From assembly GCA_039566865.1 (NCBI GenBank), contig CM076961.1, forward strand, positions 2,735,501-2,799,500: a DNA stretch of 64,000 nt. Reading direction: 5' to 3'. The notes below the pieces were generated by a model. The model was not told where the DNA came from. It did no database searches and was given only the letters and a program-made list of their open reading frames with translations. This stretch comes from Aurelia coerulea. Its lineage: Eukaryota; Cnidaria; Scyphozoa; Semaeostomeae; Ulmaridae. Position numbers and translations under genes: made by a program. Positions 44,201 to 56,258 of this stretch are shown here, piece by piece. The first letter of the stretch is position 1, and the number at the start of each line of letters is the position of its first letter.

Positions 44201-47200
44201 GCAGTATTATTCAAAACCAGGTAGGCCTAAAAAGAGCTAAACTTGCTCATTTTTAAGCCAATTACAAGATCAGCTACCGGGTGCGCCAAAATAAACTATG
44301 CACGTTTGGCAGGCCACAATAAATCGTACACTGAACCGATTTTGAAGATTTATGACTTAATCGTTAGCAGAAAGCCTGAATTAGATTCTAGGACTTCTTG
44401 CAAATTTTTCCGTTATCAGTTTTTAGAGCCAGAAGCGAGTTTCTTAAAATGCTCGTTTTCGAAAACATTGAAAACGATCAAAAAACGTCGATCAAATTTT
44501 GAAAGATTCAACATGAATGCACAAAGAGAAAACGTTTTCAGGGGGATTTGGGGGTTTAGTACAAATTCTCGAACAGCAGATTACAATTGGTCGATTTTTA
44601 AATCCCAAATCACCAAGAACAAGTTCTCTCTTTGCCCATTCATGTCGATTCTTTGGAAAACTTGATCGATGTTTTTTTATCGTTTTCAGACTTTTTCGAA
44701 AACTAACATTTTAGGAAACTCGCTTCTGGCTCTAAAACTGAAAATGAAAAAAATTGCAAAAATCCCAGTATCTAATTCAGGCTTTCTGCTAACGATTAAG
44801 TCACAAATTTCCAAAATCGGACCTGTGTACGATTTATTGTGGCCTGCCAAACGTGCATAGTTTATTTTGGCGCACCCGGTATATCTTGGAAAATAATGTG
44901 GTCCATGATCTACATCACAAAAAAAGAAAATTGAAGATCAGCGGTGTAATCAAATTTTGATGATTTTTCAAACGGGAGAACTTTTTTTTTGGGACACCCG
45001 GTAGAATATTACAATAAATCTTACATTCTACTATACCTTCCTACAGGGACGATGCCAAGGGGAGCGAAAGACAATGACTACCCAATGGCCAATAGAAAAG
45101 ACACCCAACCTTAAACTATATACAATTGGGTACACTACAAACGATTAAAATCTAATGGATACTATGTTAGGTTCTGTCTATCATCAGATGGTGGGTCAGG
45201 TTTGTGATGAAATTTAAATTGCCTGAAAGATGAACGATGTTGCCAAACAAAAAAATTCACATCTAAGTTAGCTTTTGACTGATAGATCAACATTTCAGTT
45301 TTGAATATTGGCTGCGTAGTTTTATTCCACAGCTCGCCAAGCGCGTTGTCATTGTTTTGTTCTCCCTGTACTTCCCCCAATAGGTACCAGGCTTAGCTGA
45401 AAATAGGCCATCTGTGATTGTCGGTGATACGGTGTTTGTTCGTGAGAATACGTCTGGAGAAACGACACAAAACAAAGAGGGCCAGAAAGGGAACAAACAG
45501 ATTGTGGAGGCAGGCATCAATAGGAGCATCAAGGAGAATAAAAGGGACCAGAAAGCGAACAAGCAGATTGTGGAAGCAGGTGTCAATAGGAGAATCAAGG
45601 AGTACGAGGGATTCATACATGAAGTAGAAGGAGAGAGGGTCTTGTTAAAGTTTCATCAAAGGTTAGTTGTATTGATAGTTGCGGTCACACTACCCTTATT
45701 TTCCCGTTATGATGTGAATTGCTTCATTTTCTTGCAATTCATTTGTAACGCCAGAAAGCACGGCAATATAACGATACAACGATGCCCAGTCACACAGTGA
45801 TGTGCTGTATTATGTGACCGCTACGCAAGGCTGCGATTGGTTTATTCCCTAAAACAACGCCAAAATATAGGTCGGGACCTTCCATTGTTTTGCATCTGAT
45901 AGTTTTCCTATGGAATCAACTCCCAGGATCAGAGTGCTGTAACAGTGTTGCATGTGAAAGCGAAATGCGGTCACATATCACAGCGTATATTTAACTCGTA
46001 GGTTTGAAGGTATGCAGCGAGATAACAATGCCTAGTGTGACCGTAACCAATGGCTTGCCTTGTTTGCTTTCTCCATTACTTGGAGAATGAGGCAAGCGAC
46101 ACAATCACTTTATTGTGATTTTATACCGAGTGTCCCGAAAAAAGTATGGAACAGATTTGGTTGAATCCATCAATGTGAATTTAGCTTCAATCAATGTCTA
46201 ATCACTCTAAAAATGTTCCCCACTAATTAACTTGAACATAGACCCCTCATTTGTTGACATTGGTGCTTTGAGAGCTGAAATATTGATATTGAAGGTTCAA
46301 ACTTGCCTCCACCTGCAAACCAGAGCTTTGGCCGGTTGATCCTAGCAAATTCCTGAAGCATATTGAAATTTATAACTAATATCAAAGAGAAATTAAAGTG
46401 GCACAATGGGTGACTTCTTGCGAATATAATGTATTCAAATCTAAGATTTTTTCACATTTTGTCAAGGATATTGTTGGTTCATTCTCTTTGCCTCAAGAAT
46501 TTGTTCAGGTCAAAAGGCCAAAGCTCTGGTTTGCAAATGGATGCACATTTAAGCTTTCGAGATTACTCACATCGCGCTTTATATGGCACAACGTTTTTAC
46601 ATTTTTTGTAAAGAAAGTTTCCTCGAGAGGACAATCACGTGATCTGAAGGGGATGTACACAACATAAGCTGAATCTGTCTATATTTTTCCTTTTTAGTTT
46701 TCATGACAGCTTCATAAATGGCCGTGTGTATCATGTACACTTCAGCCCGAATCGGGGACCGGTAAGACTGATGCACAGAGCCCTTGATATCGCTCATGAT
46801 CTGCTGGACAGAAAAGTCTTTCCTACTTTGAAATTCACCTCAGATGTCAGCTATCCACCTCTTCTCTCCAATAGCATAGTGGAAAATATCAGGTGATTAC
46901 AAATGTCTTTTTATTGAAATTGTTAACCAGATTTGTGTGTCTTTGAAAAGATGGCTATATATACAACCAAAAAGATATTGGAATAGCAAGTACAGATTTT
47001 GTAACATAATATCATTAGCTGCTCTTGGTTGAAGGCAGAAGAAATTCTCTTTACCAGTAATTAGATGAAAACTTTTTTGCCCGCAAAGGCCGCAAAAGTT
47101 CCCTTGAAACCCATAGGATAAACTGCCGCCTTGTGCAAGCGAAAGCTGGTTTTTAAAGGTAATATGCCCATGTAATTACAACGAGTTTGCTATTTTCACG

Positions 47201-50200
47201 TGATATTTCATGTGATCACTTTACCGTATATTCAACAAGATAGCCAGGTCTAATATAAGCAGACTGATGCCTTACTTGCGGCTGCGATTCCAGAGCTGAA
47301 CCCGAAGTCTCACAGCAGGCAGCCTCGTTGTGAATTTTAAATTCTAGTTTTGCATGTGTTCAGTTAAATTCTACCAATCACAGTGCGCTCCTCGGGCTCT
47401 TCATCATCATCGTGTCAGCACATTTTGACTAGAGTGTATACGCTGCTGTACTTACATGGACACATTACCTTTAAGAGAAATCATGAGGTTGTTGCCAATG
47501 AAGAAGGATAAATCTAAAGATCTGCCCGGCGGATTTTGTTTCAATTGTTATGGATTGATAGACTGATAGATTGATAGATTGATTGATTGATTGATTGATT
47601 GGACAAGTGATCCAGTGATCGAATAATGAATCAATGGTTGATCATGTTATTTGATTGTTGATTCATTAATTTTTTCATCGGTTGATCAAACGAGTGATTG
47701 AATCAATCGCTATACTAATGATTAAATTGAGGATTTACTGTTTTGATGATTCAAGTGATAACAATTATCCTTCCTTTTCTAGAGTTTTTGACAGAAAGAT
47801 CGAGAACAATCTGGAACAGCTAAGGGCAGTGAAGAAAATTGTTTCTGGCTCCTCACGCCCTTTGCCATACGTAATCTTTGGTCCTCCTGGCACTGGAAAG
47901 ACTGTCACTTGCGTTGAGGCTATGAGACAGGTTGGTAAAACTTTGTAGAGACATGATATAGGAGTCCAAATGCACTAAATGCGGCAATTTCAGGGTAATT
48001 TTAGTATTTATTGCTTGGAGGCACAGGTTGGTAAAAACTTTGTAGAGACATAATATAAGAGTCCAAATGCACTAAATGGGGCAATTTCAGGGTACTTTTA
48101 GTATTTATTGCGTGGAGGCTATGAGACAGGTTGGTAAAACTTTGTAGAGACATAATATAGGAGTCCAAATGCACTAAATGCGGCAATTTCAGGGTACTTT
48201 TAGTATTTATTGCGTAGAGGCTATAAAGCAGGTTGGTAAAAACTTTGTAGAGACATAATATAAGAGTCCAAATGCGCTAAATGCGGCAATTTCAGGGTAC
48301 TTTTAGTATTTATTGCGTAGAGGCTATAAAGCAGGTTGGTAAAGACTTTGTAGAGACATAATATAAGAGTCCAAATGCGCTAAATGCGGCAATTTCAGGG
48401 TACTTTTAGTATTTATTGCGTAGAGGCTATAAAGCAGGTTGGTAAAGACTTTGTAGAGACATAATACCGGGTGACCCAGAAAAAAGTGATCCAGCGCAAT
48501 CTGTTATAGAAAAAAAAGTAAATGACCGATTGAAATATTTCAAATGTTGTTTTATCACCAAAGACTAGCCTACATTATGAGTATTTTTCGAAATTTTTTT
48601 TAACACCGTTAAGTTCCTAAATTAAGGATTTTGATGAAAAAGGCAGGCGTGAAATGCTCAAAAAGTCATCAAAAACATGGGATCGATTTAAAGCCATTTG
48701 AGATCTTCAAATCAACGAAGAGCGTGGTTCATTTTGTCTGAGAATGTTTTTAAATACCTAGGGACTATGAAATTGCTCTGAAGACTTCCAACTGGGTTGC
48801 CTATTCCCAGGTTGAAATGAAACACGCCCCTCGTTGTTTTGAAGGGTTGAAATGGCGGTAAATCGATCCCCTGTTTTTGACGACTTTTAGAGGATTTCAG
48901 GCAGGCCCTTTTCCTCGAAATCCTTAATTTTGGAAATTTACCGGACAGAAAAAATTGCGAAAAATATTCAAAGCATAGGCTAGTCTTTTAGCAACAGAAC
49001 AACGTTCGTAGCATTTCAATCGGCCACTAACTTAATTTTCTGTGACAATTTGCGTTGGGTCACTTTTTTTTGGGTCACCCGGTATAGGAGTCCAAATGCA
49101 CTAAATGCGGCAATTTCAGGGTAATTTTAGAATTTATTGCGTGGAGGCACAGGTTGGTAAAAACTTTGTAGAGACATAATATAGGAGTCCAAATGCACAA
49201 ATGCGGCAATTTCAGGGTAATTTTAGTATTTATTGCAAAATGAAGGATACATTTATGCACCCTCCTCTAACATCCTATGTATTTCATTTAGAGGATGAGT
49301 AGTAGTTTATCGACTTCTGCTGTCGATAAAGCAAAAATATCCACAGAAGATTTACAGCATAGTATCCTTAGTTGCTTTAAGCCATTCAATTCAAAGAAAA
49401 ATGCACTAGAATTTTACACCCACATCTTTAAAGATTAGCCCTATGCTTTAAATACGTCAGTTTCAGTTTCATTTTATCTAACAACCATCCTAAAATTATC
49501 AAATACAATACTAGAATTGATTCTCAATACATGACAATCAACAATCTACCGCGTACGAGTCAATAAAACGGCCCGGCATTTGAAAAAATGCTGCTCCCTC
49601 GACATCAAAGCAATAATATTGAAAACTGTCTTGTTTTATTCCCGATATTAGGTTCAGTAATTTACCCGGCTTTAATCCACCATTCCTTCCCGTCCATATG
49701 AGAGATTTTCTACAGAAAGCCCCTCTCGAAAACCTGCAAAAATGAAGGAAAACGATAAACAAAATTTCCCTTTGTTTTCCTTCCTAGCAATTATGACACT
49801 CACATGCATTCATGCATTTTGTCCTCTTGGGAGACTGGAATCCCCCTGAATAAGTTATTCATACTAGGGGGAAGATATTTTTATTCCCACAAGAGGATGG
49901 CACAAGCGTTCTCAAGTCATCACTGTAAGGAAACAACATGAGTGAAACTTAGCACGTTTTCCAAGGTTTCTCGAACGGAATTTTTTAGAAACTCCCTTGT
50001 AAAATGTTAACGGAATGACCGATTTCCGCCAGAAAAAATTCTAAAAATAATTGAACATGTTAGCTATTCAATTAGATATTGCAAAGTATCATTGCTTATA
50101 TATTCAGGTAGCAGTAGCCTCTCAAACGTCAGGCCTTTTTTACTCACCCGGTACATACAGTAACACTTAAAGAAAGCTACATTACAAGTTGTATTTCTAA

Positions 50201-53200
50201 GGTGAAGGCGAAGTTGCGTTTTTTAGCGCCAAGTGCTGGGATCACAGAAATAGCTAAGCGCTAATCGAGTCCGCGACCTCTTGTCATGACGCTCAAGTGG
50301 TGGGGCCCTACCGGGTATCGAACCCTGTCCGCCTGACTGTTCTAGCTGCAAAGTCAGAGGATTACACCACTGCGCCACAACACCTTTTCTAATGTGAAGC
50401 TTCCTGATAATTGTCTTTTCTAATTTGCCAGGTATTAAAGTTGTTGCCGAACAGTCGCATCCTTGCATGTGCTCCCTCAAATTACGCTGCTGACTTGATT
50501 CTACATCGGTTATTGAACCCATGCCCAATTCCAAAGAACCAGCTCTTCCGGCTGAATGCATACAGTAGATCGCTTCATTCGCTTCCCCAAGAATATGACA
50601 TAAAGGTAACCTTTTTTTCTGTTCGTAATACCGGGTGCGCCAAAATAAACTATGCACGTTTGGTAGGCCACAATAAATCTTACACTGGACCAATTTTGAA
50701 GATTTATGACTTAATCTTTAGCAGAAAGCCTGAATTAGATGCTAGGACTTTTTGCAAATTTTTCCTTTTTCAGTTTTTAGAGCTAGAAGCGAGTTTCTTA
50801 AAAAGTTCGTTTTCGAAAACATTGAAAACGATCAAAAACGTCGATCAAATTTTAAAAGATTCAACATGAATGAACAAAGAGAAAACGTTTTCAGGGGGAT
50901 TTGGGGGTTTAGTACGAACTCTCGTGCAGCAGATTACAATCAGTCGATTTCTAAATCGCAACTCACTACGAACAAGTTCTCTCTTTGTCCATTCATGTCG
51001 ATTCTTTAGAAAACTTGATCTTTTTTTTTATCGTTTTCAGTGTTTTCGAAAACTAAAATTTCAGGAAACTCGCTTCTAGCTCTCAAAACTGAAAATGAAA
51101 AAAATTGCAAAAGTCCCAGTATCTATTTCAGGCTTTCTCCTAGCGATTAAGTCATAAATCTTCAAAATTGGTCCAGTGTATGATTTATTGTGGCCTGCCA
51201 AACGTGCATAGTTTATTTTGGCGCACCCGGTACATTAAAAGTAACTAATCTAAATACGTGAATTTATCAATACTGTACCGCTCTTGGCGTAGGAAGACAC
51301 AAGATCACCTGGCCTCCACCAAGATTGGTACCTACAATTTACGAATACAACTTCAAAACAAAAACGAACAAAATAAAGCACTGCAAACTAATTCTAACGC
51401 CTGTTAGTGTTGCAAAAGATCTTCTTTTTGCGTGTAGTGCAATTGTACAATGATAAACAAGTAAATGAAGTAAAATATAAACACTTTGATGTGAATTGAA
51501 ATAAGTACGACGTCTCGAGCATGGCCCGTTATCAAGACGTTATCTGTTAGTGTTGACCAATCGAAATCACGCTGTCTGGTCATCTCGTATCACAGTTGAT
51601 CTCGTATTACATCAACACCGGAATTTAAAACCACAAAGTTATTCATACGTCATCTTGACCTTGACATGACAGACTCTGTGTACTGGGTCACGAAAATAGT
51701 CCTGGGAATAAGCACAGTCCCTGCAAGATAGGCGCCCTTGATCCAACACGGCAAAAAATCGAAAGCGATGTTTACACTAAATTTTTAGATGCGGCAAATT
51801 CTGCTGTTTTTAATACAGTTTAATTCGACATGGCAAAAACGATGTTTAAATTTGTAAAACTCAAACTCGAATTATTTACAGAATGATGAAATTTTGCAAT
51901 GCATATTTTTTCGGGAAATTTAAGAAAATTCCAGCTCAGCTGATCAATTCATTTTCCGACATTTCAGAATTACTGCAAGATCGCAGATGGACAATTTGAG
52001 ATGCCAAACTGGAAAGAGATCCAAAAATATCGTGTTATTGTTTGCACGATGACATCAGCTGGAAGGTAAGTGCAATGATATATTAAAATAGCTTTCAAAT
52101 TAAGCATAGGGCTCAAATCTTTGAAATCTTTAAAAATGTCGGTGTAAAATTCTATTCCATTTTCCTTTGAATTGAATGGATTGAAAGAAACTTATAGTAC
52201 TTTGCTGTAAATCTGCCTTGAAAATTTTTGATAGCTTAATTTTTTTCAAAATGGCGGCAATTTAATTACTTTTGAAAGAATTGATGGAGAATTTTGAAAA
52301 AATTTAAATCATCGTAAGTCCTAAAACAATAGAGGAAAAATGATACAATCTTCATGAAAATCATAGTTTATAAAGGTCTACAATATGGTGGCAAGCAGAA
52401 ATCTGTAGCTTTTCCAGTTTAGGATTTAGAAATTTGACGACGTCATAACCTCAAATTTAATAAATGCCGCCATATTGAAACTAATCAAGATATCAATAAA
52501 TTTCCTCGACAGATTAACAGCAAAAAATCCTAAGTTCCTTCTACGCCATTTAATTCAAAGAAAACTGTAATAGAATTTTACACCGACCTTTTTAAAGATT
52601 TGAGCCCTATGTTGATGCTGGTTGGAGTTTGTTATTTCATATTGAGGGTTGCTCTCAAAAAAGGCAAAAACCTGCAATAACCTGCAAAAACACCAAAACA
52701 TTCAACGAACTTTGACAACAAACTTTAACAACAAACTTAGGTTAAAGTGTTGATTACAGATGTTTTACCTTCAGGTTAGTCAGCATGGGAGATGTCCCAA
52801 TGAATCATTTCACTCACGTCTTCATGGATGAATGTGGACAGGCAATGGAACCCGAATGCCTCATCCCCATTGCGGGTTTATTAAATCCAGAAAATATCAA
52901 CGGAGGCCAGTTTGTCATGGCTGGAGATCCAAAGCAGCTTGGACCAGTGTTGAGATCGCCTGTCGCGTGTGAGGTAGGTTATAGGCTCACCATCATACTT
53001 TTGATTGCCTTCAATAGACCTTTTAGCTATTCTGAAAAGAATCAGAATCGAACATCATTTTGCTACATTTTTGTAGACTTTCGAATGTTCACAATAGTGA
53101 TAGAAGCTCTAACGCCACTCGATCGAACGTCGCGTATAAAAATGTGTAGAAATAACGCTCGATTCAATCTTTTTTGTAGAACAGCTAAAAGGTCTATTAG

Positions 53201-55833
53201 GGAAATATGAACCTTGCACTTTTGTCGACTGACTACTTTTAGGGCGATCCATAAACTACTTGTGGGGAGATGGTTCCACCAAAATCGTACGTACCATATA
53301 AAACAGCTCTACTAATGATCTTGATAATGATACGCATTCAAATGCTTTAGCTAAGTATTTTTATGTCTGTATCTACCTGGCATCCGAAGATAGTCTTAGG
53401 ACGCTGAGAAGTTAAGCTTGTCGAAGCAGTGGCCTAGTCCTTCCTCTCGATGTGACCACACCTCGTCATTCATTTAGCTTGAAATTGCGGAGAGTTGGAG
53501 ACTCTCTTCTCTCTACGTGGTAGGTTTGGCAGGCTGGGGATTCGAACTACCAACCTTCAAACTGGCAGTCAAGCGGGCTACTACTGAGCCATTCCTACTT
53601 ATAGCTAAGTATGGGGAAATAGTTAATTGTCGATGGTGCTGAGTAATACGAGGTATCCGAGTTTACATTATTGAGGTTCAACCGTATTTTTGTAATCATC
53701 CACTAGATTTATTTTATTTTTAGATTTCCTTTGAACTTATTTTATAAACCAAGGGTACCTACCTCGTGGGAACTGTGTTTATTCCTGGTACTGTTTTCGT
53801 GACATAGTACACAGAGTATTGCTGTCCTGTAAAAATGACGTAAGAATAATTCGTTGGTTTCATATTCCGGTGTTGATGTAATACAAGATCAACTGTTATA
53901 CGAGATGACCAGACAGCGTGATAATTGATTGGTCAACACTAACAGATGTTGGAATTTGAAAATCACTACACGGATTAACAGGACAGCAATTACTCTGTGT
54001 ACTATGTCACGAAATCAGTACTGGGAATAAGCACAGTTCCTACAAGGTAGGTGCTCTTGTATAAACCATTCAACGTAATCAGGCCATTAAAGCGAATAAC
54101 CTGAGTTAGAAGATGAGATCTCACAGGTTTATTAAATAGCCTATTGTATTTTATAACCCAGCGAGTCGCGGAAGAAAGCAAAACAACGGAGGGATTAGGG
54201 GTTTCTTTGTCCTATTTATAGACAAGCGCTATATATCTCAGGTCTTCACTTTAATGGAGAATTACCAACAAAAGAGCGATACAAAAATATAGAATTTATC
54301 ATTTGATTTTTCATAGTATGGCTTGCAAATGTCATTATTGGAGCGCCTAATGACAACAAGTACTCCATATCAACGATCACAACCAGATGATTCACACATG
54401 ATTGACGACGATGGCAATATCATTAATGATCATGATTCGGGTGATTTGGATGATTTGGATGATTTTCTCGCCAGTGCCATTGTTGACGTTGAAATGAAAG
54501 AAGAACAAGAGCAATACAATGAGCGATTCATCACAAAACTAATCAAGAATTATCGATCGCATCCTGCCATATTGGAGGTAAGTGGGCTTGGATTTTTTTT
54601 TACCCTTAAAGAGCAAGTCCGGGGTTGGTATGATTGATGATAAAATACAAGATAATACTGCTGTGAATGATGTATGATACTTTTTTCCACTATTTTTCGC
54701 CTTCTATTTGTGAAATTACGTATTCAAATAAGCAATTTGAGCGAAGTGACGTCATATCGCGCAAACGGAAACGAGATTGTGTGATTGTTTTTCGCCTCTT
54801 TATCGTAGCAAGCCTCTTTATCGTGTTCTCTTGCCATTTTCAACGCATGAGCCTAATCTAATTTGAATGCTATTTTCATCAATGTTATTCTGGCATGTAG
54901 ATCACGAACCAAATTATTTTCGCAGACATAGCTGACCTTGTACTTGATTTTAGAATAAACATATTTAGCTCTTTTTAGTGTTGCTTAGTTTTGCAACAAG
55001 CACTGATAATTACTAGATCAATTTATGTGTTTTTATTAAGCTATTGATTTGGTCTTAAATGACAGAAAGGAACGTACACTATCATGTGACACTGAAAGGA
55101 TTATAAGAGATTTAAACATGTTTGCTCTCGGAAAGATTAACGATGTTGCTTGTGAAAAAGTATAGCTCCAAAGAGGGGAGCGTGTAATTTTTAACCTTTG
55201 AGTATTGAAAGCAAACATTTCATGGGTTAAATATGTTTGGGTCCTAACAAAGCAAATGAAAAAGAAAATTTATCGTAGGTTTGATAATCGAGTTTTTTTG
55301 ATTAATTAAGAGTGAAATTTTACTTTTCGGATACCCGGTACATTGCAGCTACATGCTGGCACGGCACGTCTCATTGCTTTGTTACTGGAGAACATAGTTA
55401 GCCTTACTCCACACAGACCCTCACGTTTCGCAATGCTTGGTAAATATGCTTCGTATTATTTCCTCTCCTACAGTTACCCAATGATCTGTTCTACGACAAC
55501 GAACTTGAACCATGCGCTGATGAATTCAAAACAACCACACTTTGCCAATGGATGTGGTTGCCAACCAAGAACTTCCCAGTCATTTTCCATGGTGTAGAAG
55601 GCCAAGATCTGAGAGAGGGAAACAGCCCTTCATTTTTCAACCCAGAGGAAGCCGTTGAAGTTGCCAAGTATGTTAGGACACTGCTTGATGAGAAGAGCCT
55701 TGGTGTGAGCCCAGATCAGATCGGTGTTATCTCTCCTTACAGGAAGCAGGTAAGGGAAGCACTGTCAAGGAATTTTAGTGTACTTCGACGTTCATCATCA
55801 TCATCATCGTCATCATCATCATCATCATCATCG

Positions 55834-55903
<70 letters not shown>

Positions 55904-55923
55904 CATCATCATCATCATCATCG

Positions 55924-55975
<52 letters not shown>

Positions 55976-56031
55976 CATCATCATCATCATCATCATCATC
56001 CTCATCATCATCGTCATCATCATCATCATCG

Positions 56032-56066
<35 letters not shown>

Positions 56067-56067
56067 G

Positions 56068-56152
<85 letters not shown>

Positions 56153-56181
56153 CATCATCATCGTCATCATCATCATCATCG

Positions 56182-56216
<35 letters not shown>

Positions 56217-56217
56217 G

Positions 56218-56258
<41 letters not shown>

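Noticed and set aside
44243..45100. Open frames of 60-140 codons
   Set aside because: They lie in palindromic MITE arms and recur in the twin element at 50631-51230 because the DNA is repeated.
47931..49237. CRISPR-like regular repeat array
   Set aside because: Units are contiguous ~103-bp tandem repeats without unique spacers, in a eukaryotic intron.
50310..50386. Functional tRNA gene on the minus strand
   Set aside because: The A and B boxes are present but the acceptor stem does not close and a SINE body follows.
53515..53602. Second candidate tRNA gene on the minus strand
   Set aside because: No complementary acceptor stem at the ends; it is followed by repeat sequence.
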